NCBI GenBank assembly: GCA_937983085.1
Contig: CALJKZ010000191.1
Coordinates: 1-22,637, forward strand
Reading direction: 5' to 3'
DNA length: 22,637 nucleotides
From: an uncultured Gemmatimonadales bacterium
GTDB taxonomy: Bacteria > Gemmatimonadota > Gemmatimonadetes > Longimicrobiales > Gaopeijiaceae
Both the position numbers and the translations under genes were made by a program. The notes beneath the pieces are model-generated. The model was not told the DNA's origin and did no database searches. It saw only the letters and a program-made list of their open reading frames with translations. Positions 1 through 8,397 of this stretch are shown one piece after another; the stretch's first letter is position 1; every line of letters begins with the position of its first letter.

Positions 1-329
1 AAGCAGTGGCCGTCATGTTTATCGCCCAGATCTATGGCGTCGATCTCGCCCTCTCCCAGCAGCTCATCATCGTGCTCACGGCCACGCTGGCCTCGGTGGG
101 CGCGGCAGGCGTCCCGTCGGCGGGGATCATCACCCTGATCATCGTCCTGAACGCGGTCGGCATGGGACAGCACGTCCAGGCCGGAATCGCTCTGATTCTC
201 GGCGTGGACCGCATCCTCGACATGATCCGGACGTCCGTGAACGTCACCGGGGACCTGACCGCGTCCGCGGTCATCGCCCGCTCGGAGGGTGAGGAACTCG
301 GGAACGTGCCGGGCCTCGCCATCAACTGA
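1..329 (+). CDS. Sodium:dicarboxylate/amino-acid symporter (SDF/DAACS family), C-terminal part
   Basis: This is the 3' end of a secondary transporter that couples Na+ or H+ entry to uptake of dicarboxylates or acidic amino acids across the inner membrane. The frame is open to the left edge, so the gene begins outside the window; the GTG at position 6 is an internal codon, not a start. Family signs are the stretch LASVGAAGVPSAGIITL, which matches the re-entrant loop HP2 region, and NAVGMG followed by the LGVDRILDMIRTSVNVTGD segment in which the aspartate and arginine/asparagine residues of the substrate and cation site lie in this family. The tail SEGEELGNVPG is a usual short hydrophilic end. 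It stops with TGA at 327-329, followed by a GC-rich hairpin. The substrate cannot be told from this fragment. Confidence 0.9.
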   Translation, partial: AVAVMFIAQIYGVDLALSQQLIIVLTATLASVGAAGVPSAGIITLIIVLNAVGMGQHVQAGIALILGVDRILDMIRTSVNVTGDLTASAVIARSEGEELGNVPGLAIN

Positions 330-337
330 CGTCGGAG

Positions 338-366
338 GGGGGTGGCCCAGATTCGGGGGCACCCCC
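338..366 (+). terminator. GC-rich hairpin after the symporter gene
   Basis: GGGGGTG at 338-344 pairs with CACCCCC at 360-366, and CCC 346-348 can pair with GGG 357-359 inside it, leaving an 8-nt loop. It starts nine bases after the symporter stop codon. There is no U-tract behind it, so it may be a weak or U-independent terminator or a 3'-end stabiliser. Confidence 0.4.
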
Positions 367-403
367 ACATTCACGCAGACTGAACCCCACCGCAGGAGGA
401 CGT

Positions 404-1537
404 ATGGATCGCCGAGGTTTCGTAACCTCCGGTATGGCTGCCGGCCTCGCCGGATTCTCGGGCGCCGGCATGTCGCTGAGCGCTCTGCTCGAACGCACCC
501 CGGGCTTCGGCCCCGGCAAGCGACTCGCCAACGGCGACATTCGTCTCAGCTCCAACGAGAATCCCCTGGGGATCTCCCCTGCGGCGCGTGATGCCATCAT
601 CGAAGCCCTTCCGGAATCGAACCGCTACGGCGGTCGCCGGCAGGAGCTGACCGAGGCACTGGCCCGATACGTGGGGGTCCAGCCCGAGAACATCACCCTG
701 GGATTCGGCTCCACCGAGATCCTCCAGATCTGCACCCAGGCGTTCCAGGGACCGAACACCCCGCTCATCGCGGCGGCACCCACCTTCGAAGATGTCATGG
801 ACTATCAGGACACCATGCCCTTCGAGGTGAAGACGTCGCCTCTGACCGCCGATCTCCAGCACGACATCGGCCGTATGCGGGAGGAAGCGAAGAAGCGGCC
901 TTCGGTGGTCTACTTCTGCAACCCGAACAACCCCACCGGGACCATCACCGCCTCGGCCGACATCGACGCCTGGATCGCCGAAGCGCCGGAGACCACCGTC
1001 TTCCTCATGGACGAAGCGTATCTCGAGTACGTCACTGACGACCGATACTGGGACTCCCTCAAATGGATCGAGGACAAGCCCAACGTCGTGGTCATCCGGA
1101 CCTTCTCGAAGATCTTCGGCATGGCGGGGCTTCGGGTGGGCTACGCGGTATCGCACCCCACCACGGCCGCCCGCCTGGCCGAGCACACGGTACAGAACAG
1201 CCCCAACGTCCTCGCCGGCGCCGCCGCCATCGCGTCGCTGCAGGACGAGGGCATCGTCGAGCGCTCCATCGCCGTGAACGAGGAGTCCAAGGCCATCGTC
1301 CATCAGACGCTGGACGAGCTCGGGCTCGAGTACCTGCCGACGAACACCAACTTCATCATGCACCGCATCAACGGTGACCTGGAGACGTACCGGAACCGCA
1401 TGCGGGCCGAGGGGCTCCTCGTCGGGCGCAACTTCCCGCCCATGCTCGACCACAACCGCCTCTCCTTCGGGCTGCCCGATGAGATGGCCCAGTGGGCCGA
1501 CGCCATCAAGAGCTTCCGGCAGAAGGGCTGGATCTAG
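404..1537 (+). CDS. HisC-like PLP aminotransferase (class I/II fold) with twin-arginine leader
   Basis: A pyridoxal-phosphate aminotransferase of fold type I, closest in motif style to histidinol-phosphate aminotransferase. Seen in the 377-residue product: SSNENPLG at about 49-56, NPNNPTG at 173-179, the PLP-contacting aspartate in DEAY (203-206), the Schiff-base lysine K236 in TFSKIFGMAGLRVGY, and R244 in that same block. The N-terminus MDRRGFVTSGMAAGLAGF has the RR-x-F-x pattern and a hydrophobic stretch of a Tat signal, which HisC does not normally carry. The start is fixed by AGGAGG at 394-399, four bases upstream. No other histidine genes are near, and it stands alone between the symporter and a lipoprotein gene. 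Export of a folded, PLP-loaded enzyme is inferred from the leader; the substrate is unknown. Confidence 0.88.
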   Translation: MDRRGFVTSGMAAGLAGFSGAGMSLSALLERTPGFGPGKRLANGDIRLSSNENPLGISPAARDAIIEALPESNRYGGRRQELTEALARYVGVQPENITLGFGSTEILQICTQAFQGPNTPLIAAAPTFEDVMDYQDTMPFEVKTSPLTADLQHDIGRMREEAKKRPSVVYFCNPNNPTGTITASADIDAWIAEAPETTVFLMDEAYLEYVTDDRYWDSLKWIEDKPNVVVIRTFSKIFGMAGLRVGYAVSHPTTAARLAEHTVQNSPNVLAGAAAIASLQDEGIVERSIAVNEESKAIVHQTLDELGLEYLPTNTNFIMHRINGDLETYRNRMRAEGLLVGRNFPPMLDHNRLSFGLPDEMAQWADAIKSFRQKGWI

Positions 1538-1584
1538 CGGAGAAGCCGCTCGTCGCGCCCGTACGGCGCGAGTTCGACGAGTCA

Positions 1585-1616
1585 CGAGCCCTCTCGCCCA
1601 CGGGCGGGGGGGCTCG
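1585..1616 (+). terminator. Candidate terminator after the aminotransferase gene
   Basis: An outer stem CGAGCC (1585-1590) / GGCTCG (1611-1616) encloses an inner stem CGCC/GGCG around 1595-1606. It is followed by TTCTCGTT, a poor but pyrimidine-rich tail. It lies 48 bases behind the aminotransferase stop. The remaining intergenic DNA up to 1757 is less GC-rich and contains the small palindrome ACTTCGTTGAAGT at 1663-1675; I could not pick a convincing promoter for the next gene there. Confidence 0.45.
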
Positions 1617-1757
1617 TTCTCGTTCAACGACGACCCACAATCCTCGAAGTTCTAACCTTTTGACTTCGTTGAAGTTAGCCACTTGCGGACAACCCGGCCC
1701 CCTCTAGCTTCATCCGCCCGCCAATCAGTCCAACGTCCAACCGGATGAGGTGGTACC

Positions 1758-3626
1758 GTGTTCGCTTCCCGAGCATTTCGATCCTGGGCCAAGCTCGCTC
1801 TCTCCCTGGCCCTCGTGGTGACAACCGGCAGCTGTGGGAGCAGCACGACCGACCCGGGCGACGATCCGGATCCCGCGACCATCTCCATCTCCATCGACCC
1901 GAGCAGCGGCACGGTGGAGCAGGGCGGCTCGCTGGTGGTCACGGGCACCGCCACCATCGGCGGCGGATTCACCGGCACCGTGACGTTCACCGTGACCGGG
2001 CTCCCGGCGGGGGTGACCATATCCGTGGGCACCGTGACCCAGAGCGGGACATCGGCCACGGCTCCCATCACCGTGACGGTTGGGGCGGGTGTCGCGGCCG
2101 GGACGTACAACGGCACCATCACCGCCACAGGCTCGGGTGTGTCCGACTCGGTGGCCTACTCGCTCACCGTGACCGCGGCCCCAGGCTTCTCGCTGGGTAG
2201 CATCTCCAACGTGAGCATCCAGCAGGGCATGTCGGACACGCGCGCCGTCACCATCACCCGCTCGGGCGGGTTCGCCGAGTCGGTCACCATCGCGGTCGAG
2301 GGTGCCCCGTCGGGCGTGACGGCTACGCCGGATCCGGCGTCGACCACGGGCTCGTCGTCCACCGTCGGAATATCGGTAGACGGTGGAACGACCACCGGCA
2401 CCTACACCCTCACCGTGCGCGGGACGGCCGCGTGGCTGCCCCGCCCCACACCGCCCGCCGCCCTCACCGGCACGTCGGCACCTGCGGGAACGGACATCAC
2501 CGTGGACTTCTCGGTGTGCGCTCCCGCAGACCGACCCGTCTGGGTTGCGATCCAGGACGGCCTGGCCGGAGACTGGACGCCCATTACCGGCGTCGGCGAC
2601 GTCTACAGCTTCACGTTCGCCGAAGACGTTCTCGGTTTCGCGGCGGCCTACGTGGACGGCTCGCAGAGTGACGTCTCCGTGGACTACTTCACCACGGCCG
2701 AAGCCATCCTCGCTTCGGAGAGCGACGTTTGCGACGACAGCGGTCCCACGGGCAAGACCATCAACGGTACCGCGGCCAACGTGGTCGGATTGACGAATCT
2801 CACGCTCGGTGGCGCTCTCGGTCTGGTCGTGTTCGACGGAGCGTTCAGCATCGCGAATGTGCCCGATGGGGCCGTGGACCTCGTGGGTTATTCCATGAAC
2901 TCGGGCGTCGGGTCGGATCGGATGTTGATCCGCCGTGATCAGGACATCGCCGACAACGGAACTCTGGGGACTGTCGATTTCACGGCCGAGGGCTTCGACC
3001 CCCAGAGCGCGACCATCACCGTGGGTGGACTGGTGGGCGGCGAGTCCGGAACCTTCGGCGCCAGCTACGCCACGATGTCCGCCGGCCTCGCGTGTGGCCT
3101 CGCTCCGCTGGGCCAGGATCTGCTCTCCGGCTCCACCTTCACCCTCTCCAGCGCGCCCGCTTCGGAGCAGGCGTCGGACGAGTACCATGTGGCCTCCGTG
3201 ACCACCTCCCTCGGCGACGTCACCCGAATGGTGCAGGAAGGGTTCTCGACTCTGGCGGACCGCACCGTCCAGCTCCCTCCGGAGATCCCCGCCCCGACCA
3301 TCACGGACATCACGGGCAGCGCCGGGTACCTGAGACTCCAGGCGGAGTTCACCCAGCCGTCGGAGTTCAACTCGCTGGCCTTCTTCGACTACTACGGGAC
3401 GACGACTTCGATGACGGTCTTCGCGACGGCGGGGGTCATGTCCGGGGCGATGACGTTGGCGATGCCGGACTTCTCGGGGCTCGCCGGTTGGGACGACGCG
3501 TGGGCCACCCCCGCGAGTGAGACGGGGATCGAGTACGTCCTGGCCGGGACGGGGAACAACGCGATGTCGCTGTGCTCGAATGGCGGCCGCGTCGTGAACT
3601 CGACCCGGAGTGCCAGCTACAACTGA
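1758..3626 (+). CDS. Secreted lipoprotein with two Ig-like repeats and an uncharacterised C-terminal region
   Basis: A 622-residue exported protein of unknown function. The N-terminus has a basic n-region, a hydrophobic core and VTTGSC, so C26 is a probable lipidation site, although the lipobox is not ideal. Residues about 40-132 and 133-224 are two Thr/Gly/Val-rich beta-sandwich repeats, each with a GLPAGVT or GAPSGVT type strand and a GTY-x-T-x-T ending (AAGTYNGTITATG; TTGTYTLTVRGTA), as in bacterial Ig-like cell-surface modules. The remaining ~390 residues have a beta-rich pattern but no family I recognise. Start is GTG at 1758 with GAGG seven bases upstream. It is a single-gene unit: a terminator-like hairpin lies on each side. 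An anchored surface or periplasmic binding role is a guess. Confidence 0.8.
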   Translation: MFASRAFRSWAKLALSLALVVTTGSCGSSTTDPGDDPDPATISISIDPSSGTVEQGGSLVVTGTATIGGGFTGTVTFTVTGLPAGVTISVGTVTQSGTSATAPITVTVGAGVAAGTYNGTITATGSGVSDSVAYSLTVTAAPGFSLGSISNVSIQQGMSDTRAVTITRSGGFAESVTIAVEGAPSGVTATPDPASTTGSSSTVGISVDGGTTTGTYTLTVRGTAAWLPRPTPPAALTGTSAPAGTDITVDFSVCAPADRPVWVAIQDGLAGDWTPITGVGDVYSFTFAEDVLGFAAAYVDGSQSDVSVDYFTTAEAILASESDVCDDSGPTGKTINGTAANVVGLTNLTLGGALGLVVFDGAFSIANVPDGAVDLVGYSMNSGVGSDRMLIRRDQDIADNGTLGTVDFTAEGFDPQSATITVGGLVGGESGTFGASYATMSAGLACGLAPLGQDLLSGSTFTLSSAPASEQASDEYHVASVTTSLGDVTRMVQEGFSTLADRTVQLPPEIPAPTITDITGSAGYLRLQAEFTQPSEFNSLAFFDYYGTTTSMTVFATAGVMSGAMTLAMPDFSGLAGWDDAWATPASETGIEYVLAGTGNNAMSLCSNGGRVVNSTRSASYN

Positions 3627-3635
3627 CGACGGGCA

Positions 3636-3666
3636 GGCGGTGAGGAGCCCAGCGCTCCTCACCGCC
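3636..3666. terminator. Strong 13-bp perfect hairpin between convergent genes
   Basis: GGCGGTGAGGAGC (3636-3648) and GCTCCTCACCGCC (3654-3666) are perfectly complementary with a five-base loop. The hairpin begins nine bases after the lipoprotein stop and sits between that gene and the oppositely oriented P-type ATPase gene ending at 3728. It can act in both directions. No long U-tract follows on either strand. Confidence 0.65.
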
Positions 3667-3727
3667 CCCGTTCCGTCGAACCCCTGATGGGGACGGCCCT
3701 ACCCGAGCGCGCACCGTTCGTACTTCC

Positions 3728-5917
3728 CTAGGCGCGCACCCGGGCGAGCCTCAAGGAGTTGCCGGTCACGGCCAGGGAAGCGCCCATGTCCCCCACCACG
3801 ACGGCGACGATGAGGCTGACCCAGCCCAAGGGCACCCCGACCGCCAGGCTACCCTTCAGGACGAGGGCCACGGCGATGTTCTGGCGGATGACGCCCCGAC
3901 CGCGCCGGGACAGCGAGTAGAGGTAGGCGAGCTTGGCGAGATCGTCGCCGAGGAGCGCGATGTCGGCGGTCTCGAGGGCCGTGTCGCTACCGGCCGCACC
4001 CATGGCGATCCCCACGGACGCTGCCGCCAGGGCCGGGCCGTCGTTCACCCCGTCCCCCACCATGGCCACCGGACCGTACTGCTTTCCAAGCTCCTCCACG
4101 GCTCCGACCTTCTCCTCGGGCATGAGCCCGGCCCGGATCTCGTCGATACCCACCGACTCGGCAATGGCGCGCGCCGAACGTTCGTTGTCGCCGGTGAGCA
4201 TGACCACGTGCACGCCGGCTCGCTGTAGCGCACCAACGGCCTCACGCGCGCCGGGGCGAGGGCGGTCCGACAACGCCAGGAGTCCCACCGGGCTCTCGGC
4301 TGGACCGATCAGAACGACCGTCTTGCCCTCTTCCTGGAGGCGACGGACGTCGTCCGTCATCTCGGCGGCGTGCGCGAACGCGTCGGGACGACCGATCTGC
4401 CACATCTCCCCCCCTACCAGACCCTTCACTCCAAGACCACGCAGGGACTCGAAGTCCTCCACCACCGGCACCGGCGCCGCGGGCTTCCCTGCCTCTCCCG
4501 CCGCCCGGACGATGGATCGCGCCAGCGGATGCTCCGAGTGGCGCTCCAGCGCCGCCGCATGGGCCAGGACCGTCGAAGGGTCATATCCGGAACCGTCGGC
4601 TGCGATGATGTCCACGACCTCGGGATGACCCTGGGTGAGGGTGCCCGTCTTGTCGAAGGCGACGACTCGTACGTCGCCCATGGTCTCGAGGTGGACCCCG
4701 CCCTTGATGAGAACGCCGTTGCGGGCCGCGGCGGTGATGCCGCTCACGACGGCGACGGGAGTGGAGATCACGAGCGCACAGGGACACGCGATGACCAGGA
4801 GGGTGAGCCCCCTCACGAACCAGACGCTGAATTCGGCTCCCAGCACGAGGGATGGACCGAAGGCGACGAGCACGGCCGCCACGGTCACGGCGGGCGTGTA
4901 CCAGCGCGCGAAGCGCTCCACAAAGCGCTCGCTACGGGTCCGACGCCCTTCCGCCTCCTCCACCAGGTGGATCATGCGGGCGAGGGTGGTATCCCGGGCT
5001 GCGCGGGTGACTTCGAGTCGAAGATGTCCCTCGCCGTTGACGGTGCCGGCGAAGACCTCGTCTCCCACGCCCTTGTCCACCGGCATGGACTCACCGGTAA
5101 CGGGCGCCTGATCCACCCCCGAAGCTCCCCGCTCCACCACGCCGTCCACGGGGATGCGCTCACCCGGACGAACCACCACCCGGTCGCCGGGGACCACGTC
5201 CTCCACGTAGCGTCGAATCTCCTCACCGTCCACGAGAACCGTCGCCATCTCGGGCGAAAGGTCCACGAGGGACTCGATGGAGCGCCGGACCCGGTCCACG
5301 GAGAATCGCTCCAGGAGCTCGGCGAGGGAGAAGAGAAAGGCGATGGCCCCGGCCTCCATGTACTCGCCGATGGCCACCGCGCCGACGATGGCGATGGTCA
5401 TGAGGAAGTTCATGTCCAACGACAACGCACGCGCCGATCGAGCCCCCTTGGGGAAGAAGTTCCAGCCTCCGACCAAGGCGGCCAGGACGAAGACGAGGCC
5501 TGAGAGCCGAAGTTCTTCTACCGGCAACTCCACGATCCGTGGACCTTCACCGGCGGCGCCTATGGCCAAGGCCACGGCCATGAGCGCTCCGGAGATCCAC
5601 GTGCGGGTGGCCGCCGCACCCTTCCACAGGGACGCGGCCTCGAGGGCTCTGGCACCCGACGTCTCTTCTCGTGCGGCGTACCCGAGGCGCCCCACCTCTT
5701 CACGAATCCGGTCCACCGATACGACCCCGGGGTCGTACCGGACGCGGAGTCGGCGGTTGACGGGTTGGCCGGCCGCGTCCGACACACCCTCGACGCCGCG
5801 GAGCCGGTCCTGGATGCGTTGGGCACACCCGGCGCAGTCCATCTCGGGGACGGTGAGGACGACGTCCGCTGCCCCGGCGGCTGGGGCTCGCTCAGCGGCA
5901 GGCACCGCGCTACTCAC
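3728..5917 (-). CDS. zntA: Zn2+/Cd2+/Pb2+-exporting P1B-2 ATPase (ZntA/CadA type)
   Basis: An inner-membrane ATPase that exports divalent soft metals from the cytoplasm. The 729-residue product has one N-terminal HMA domain with EMDCAGC (C28, C31), TGES (274-277) in the actuator domain, the transmembrane CPC motif at 378-380 (ACPCALVISTPV), the phosphorylated D422 in DKTGTLT, SEHPLA in the nucleotide domain, and MVGDGVND near 619. K688 in TM7 and D710 in GDMGAS of TM8 correspond to the Lys and Asp that mark the Zn/Cd/Pb subgroup. The GTG start at 5917 overlaps the end of the upstream arsR-type gene by 8 bases (GTGAGTAG), so translation is probably coupled and the pair forms a metal-induced operon. 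Alternative: a broader cobalt or copper range, less likely given these residues. Confidence 0.95.
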   Translation of the reverse strand: MSSAVPAAERAPAAGAADVVLTVPEMDCAGCAQRIQDRLRGVEGVSDAAGQPVNRRLRVRYDPGVVSVDRIREEVGRLGYAAREETSGARALEAASLWKGAAATRTWISGALMAVALAIGAAGEGPRIVELPVEELRLSGLVFVLAALVGGWNFFPKGARSARALSLDMNFLMTIAIVGAVAIGEYMEAGAIAFLFSLAELLERFSVDRVRRSIESLVDLSPEMATVLVDGEEIRRYVEDVVPGDRVVVRPGERIPVDGVVERGASGVDQAPVTGESMPVDKGVGDEVFAGTVNGEGHLRLEVTRAARDTTLARMIHLVEEAEGRRTRSERFVERFARWYTPAVTVAAVLVAFGPSLVLGAEFSVWFVRGLTLLVIACPCALVISTPVAVVSGITAAARNGVLIKGGVHLETMGDVRVVAFDKTGTLTQGHPEVVDIIAADGSGYDPSTVLAHAAALERHSEHPLARSIVRAAGEAGKPAAPVPVVEDFESLRGLGVKGLVGGEMWQIGRPDAFAHAAEMTDDVRRLQEEGKTVVLIGPAESPVGLLALSDRPRPGAREAVGALQRAGVHVVMLTGDNERSARAIAESVGIDEIRAGLMPEEKVGAVEELGKQYGPVAMVGDGVNDGPALAAASVGIAMGAAGSDTALETADIALLGDDLAKLAYLYSLSRRGRGVIRQNIAVALVLKGSLAVGVPLGWVSLIVAVVVGDMGASLAVTGNSLRLARVRA

Positions 5918-6260
5918 GTACGTGCTCCAATCCGGTGTCGAAGAGATGCTCGATGTGCGCGTCGTCGAGCCGGTAGTACGCCATTCGACCCTCCTTGCGG
6001 AAGGTGACGATCCGCATCTGCCTCATCTGCCGCAGATGGTGGCTCACCGCCGAGTCGCTCACGCCCGTCACGGCGGAGAGGTCACAGACGCAAAGCTCCC
6101 GCCCCACCAGCGCCTCGACGATACGCAGTCGCGTTGGGCTGGCGAGAATCTGGAAGAGATCGCCCACGTAGGTGATCTCTTCGTCGGTGGCGCGGTCGTC
6201 CAAGACCGACTGGACGGCGGCGGCGTCCACAGCCACCACATCGCATTCGAAGTCCGACAT
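5910..6260 (-). CDS. ArsR/SmtB-family metal-sensing repressor (CadC/SmtB type)
   Basis: A winged-helix repressor released from DNA by metal. I place the start at the ATG ending at 6260 (116 residues, GGAAG upstream) because the longer reading from TTG at 6323 would translate across the promoter and operator. Two metal-site patterns are visible: the alpha3 cysteines C57 and C59 in ELCVCDL with N-terminal C6 (CadC-like, Cd/Pb), and the alpha5 site D100-x-H102 with H113-x-x-E116, which matches the spacing of the SmtB zinc site exactly. The recognition helix is in SDSAVSHHLRQM. It overlaps the ATPase gene by 8 bases and therefore most likely represses its own operon and responds to Zn and Cd/Pb. 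Confidence 0.93.
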   Translation of the reverse strand: MSDFECDVVAVDAAAVQSVLDDRATDEEITYVGDLFQILASPTRLRIVEALVGRELCVCDLSAVTGVSDSAVSHHLRQMRQMRIVTFRKEGRMAYYRLDDAHIEHLFDTGLEHVRE

Positions 6261-6275
6261 GACGCTTCCAGGTTG

Positions 6276-6299
6276 ATATCTGAACGACTGCTCAGATAT
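6276..6299 (-). promoter_or_regulatory. Operator for the ArsR-type repressor
   Basis: ATATCTGA (6276-6283) and TCAGATAT (6292-6299) form a perfect 8-bp inverted repeat with an 8-base spacer. Sequence and spacing resemble the imperfect 12-2-12 type operators bound by SmtB/CadC/ZiaR proteins, whose half-site contains TGAA. It lies 16 bases upstream of the chosen repressor start and covers the -10 element. Confidence 0.8.
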
Positions 6300-6323
6300 T
6301 AAGACATGGAAGGAGGCCGTCAA
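6296..6323 (-). promoter_or_regulatory. Promoter of the arsR-type/P1B-2 ATPase operon
   Basis: Read on the minus strand: TTGACG at 6323-6318 as -35, a 16-base spacer, and TAATAT at 6301-6296 as -10. The -10 overlaps the operator, so bound repressor would block RNA polymerase. Confidence 0.65.
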
Positions 6324-6401
6324 GCTCTCGGGTAGGAGGTCGGGTCGATGGTCGCCCTAGCTGGCAACGGGGTGAACAGAGCCGCGAGAACGGTCCCGGC
6401 G

Positions 6402-6860
6402 TCAGTTGCTCCGTGAAGACCAGTGGATGGCGGTAATGAGCCAGCGGCCTCCATCCCGCCGTAGCACCACCAGGTCGGCGCCCCGTGAGTCGATCTCGCG
6501 GTCACCCATCCGGCCTTCGCGCGTGCTCGTCGACCAGGCCCACGCGACGTCACCCACCTGGGTGATCGAGATCTCTCCGCGGGTTGCAGGCACGGCCTGA
6601 GCGAACCGCATGTCGCCGGCCAGGTGGCCGCTTCGGTAGTGGTCCTTATCCTCGATGCCACCCCCTTCGAGGATGACGACATCGTCAGCGAGTCTGGATA
6701 GGGCGGCTGTGGAGTCACCGGCAGCCAGGGCGTCGTGGAACGCATGGATGACGGCCCGGATCTCATTGTCGGCGTTCTGGCCGGCAACGGCCTGTGGTAG
6801 TGTGGCAGTGAAACCGAGTACGGCGAAAGCAGCGACGGCAGAGGGCGTGCGTATCAACAT
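6402..6860 (-). CDS. Secreted SnoaL/DUF4440-like (NTF2-fold) protein
   Basis: A 152-residue protein with a cleavable signal peptide (about residues 1-27, ending near AVAGQ) and a single cone-shaped NTF2-fold domain. Visible family signs are ADNEIRAVIHAFHDALAAGD at the start of the domain, the conserved ADDVVILEGG segment, the mid-domain TQVGDVAWAWSTS strand, and the terminal GGRWLITAIHWS. This family often binds small ligands but most members have no known reaction. It follows the PepSY membrane-protein gene by 12 bases and is probably co-transcribed with it, so an envelope role linked to that protein is likely. No catalytic residues can be assigned. Between its end and the arsR promoter (6324-6401) I see nothing distinct. 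Confidence 0.82.
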   Translation of the reverse strand: MLIRTPSAVAAFAVLGFTATLPQAVAGQNADNEIRAVIHAFHDALAAGDSTAALSRLADDVVILEGGGIEDKDHYRSGHLAGDMRFAQAVPATRGEISITQVGDVAWAWSTSTREGRMGDREIDSRGADLVVLRRDGGRWLITAIHWSSRSN

Positions 6861-6872
6861 CCGCTAGGAGAT

Positions 6873-8348
6873 TCATACGGCTACGCAGTTGTTGATGCCA
6901 AGAGCAACCCGCCAACCGGTCACGACCATGACCAGGATGGCGAGTTGAAGTGCCGTGAGAAGGATCGTGTCGATCCAAGGATTGCCGGTGAATCCGAAGG
7001 TGTGATATGACAAGAACGGGCCGAAAGCGCGCCAGATCGCCGGCCGGCGTTGGACCACCTCGCCCGTGACCTGCGACACATGGATGTCCGTGTCGTCAGG
7101 ATCGGTGAAGCGGAATCGATAGGTGGGCACTCTGGTGTTGTAGTCCATCCAGTATTCGGTGGACTCGGCTCCTTGGTCCGCCGCCACCCCGGCAACCACC
7201 TCGGCTCCCGCCGTCGCCGCTTGCTCCGGCGTGAGACGATCGAAGACCCGACGCGAGGCCGCATCGACGAGGATTCCGTTGTCGTGCCGTGAGGGATAAG
7301 CGATCCAGAACCGCTCGCTCCCGATGGCACGCCACTCGTATCGCCTCATGGGAGCGGCATGGTTCGACGACGCCGCCTCTGTGGCATCCCCCATGGTCAC
7401 CGCGGAGCGAATCTCACTTGGAGAGGCCAGCGATTCAGTGACCGCGATGCCCCCCGACCACTGGTCCGCAAACGAGCCCTGCCCACGGAACCGAGGCTCG
7501 ATGAGCCCGAGGTTGAACCAGAGGTAGGCCCCGACAAGCATCTGAGTCGCGAGCAGGAAGCCCGCCACCGGCGCCAAGCGGCCGTGGATCCTTCGGGCTG
7601 GTCGGACGGCGTCGGTCCACCGACGCCGGGACTCCCTCCGCGTCCACCACAAGGTGTACCCCAACCCCACGAGCACGAGCGCCAGGCCCACAAGTCCGTA
7701 AAGGATGGCGGTGAAGAACCTCAGATTGTCACCCCATTGCCAAACGTGGACGCTGAGGTACGCGGTATGGAACGCCTCGGCCATGGGGTCCGTCCGACGG
7801 AGTATCCGACCGGATGCTCGCGAGAATACGAGCTCCGACGGCTGCTGGCCCGCCATGGTCATGGCGGCCGCGGGAACGCGATCCACCGCGTAATAGCGGT
7901 TGAACTCGTCGCCATCGTGCATCTCTGCCACCCGGGTCCCGACCAGGTGCTCGTCCGCCACTGCCCGAAGCACTTCGTCGGATAGGGGATCGATTCGCTC
8001 GGCCGTGCGGGCGTCATAGGTCCGCTCGAGCGCGTAGGGGCCCGGCTTCACCACGTACGCAGGCACGTCTCCAAGAGTCTCGAGGCGCAGCCAGTAGATA
8101 CGATCGATACCGTCGGCCGCGAGGCGGGCAAGGACCGAGTCCGGGTGGACGAGGCTCTCTGCGTCGAGGGAGACCGCTGAGGACGCGTCGGACTCCAGTT
8201 CGTAGACACCCTGAAGACCGTTCGGCAGTGTGAGGCCGATTCCGTGGAGGACGAAGGATGACAGAATCCATCCCACCACCGGTACGGTGGCGAGCATCCC
8301 TACGAGTCGGTGGGTTCGGGAGAGTCGGAGGCGTGCGGCTGGGCGCAT
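6873..8348 (-). CDS. PepSY-associated transmembrane (PiuB-like) protein
   Basis: A 491-residue inner-membrane protein of the PepSY/PiuB kind. Seen: a first membrane helix at about residues 16-38, a periplasmic segment with PepSY-like repeats (the YELESD...SLDAESLVHPD region and FSRASGRILRRTDPMAE), paired helices at about 211-235 and 257-280 separated by a basic loop (WWTRRESRRRWTD), a second periplasmic PepSY-like region ending VSQVTGEVVQRRP, and a last helix near 460-483. Conserved histidines of this family occur next to helices (H194, H201, H255), and could bind haem or metal. Relatives occur with iron- or copper-handling genes. It heads a two-gene operon with the DUF4440-like gene and is divergent from copCD, suggesting shared metal control. 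The exact function is unknown. Confidence 0.85.
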   Translation of the reverse strand: MRPAARLRLSRTHRLVGMLATVPVVGWILSSFVLHGIGLTLPNGLQGVYELESDASSAVSLDAESLVHPDSVLARLAADGIDRIYWLRLETLGDVPAYVVKPGPYALERTYDARTAERIDPLSDEVLRAVADEHLVGTRVAEMHDGDEFNRYYAVDRVPAAAMTMAGQQPSELVFSRASGRILRRTDPMAEAFHTAYLSVHVWQWGDNLRFFTAILYGLVGLALVLVGLGYTLWWTRRESRRRWTDAVRPARRIHGRLAPVAGFLLATQMLVGAYLWFNLGLIEPRFRGQGSFADQWSGGIAVTESLASPSEIRSAVTMGDATEAASSNHAAPMRRYEWRAIGSERFWIAYPSRHDNGILVDAASRRVFDRLTPEQAATAGAEVVAGVAADQGAESTEYWMDYNTRVPTYRFRFTDPDDTDIHVSQVTGEVVQRRPAIWRAFGPFLSYHTFGFTGNPWIDTILLTALQLAILVMVVTGWRVALGINNCVAV

Positions 8349-8356
8349 ATCTCAGG

Positions 8357-8381
8357 CTGGTGTAGTGACGGCTGACACCAG
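8357..8381. promoter_or_regulatory. Inverted repeat close to the PepSY gene start
   Basis: CTGGTGT (8357-8363) and ACACCAG (8375-8381) are perfectly complementary across an 11-base spacer. The repeat begins eight bases upstream of the PepSY gene ATG, so it would sit in the leader or over the start region. It could be an operator half-site pair or an mRNA hairpin controlling initiation. Confidence 0.4.
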
Positions 8382-8397
8382 AATGCCCCGCCGTGCA

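Noticed and set aside
1660..1690. Promoter-like TTGACT at 1660-1665 before the lipoprotein gene
   Set aside because: No acceptable -10 element at 15-20 bases behind it.
1725..3662. Large minus-strand frame opposite the lipoprotein gene
   Set aside because: Its Arg/Gly/His-rich translation is typical of the antisense frame of a GC-rich gene; the plus strand encodes a signal peptide and repeats. The same applies to 371-1627 (minus), 4370-5503 (plus) and 19778-21028 (plus).
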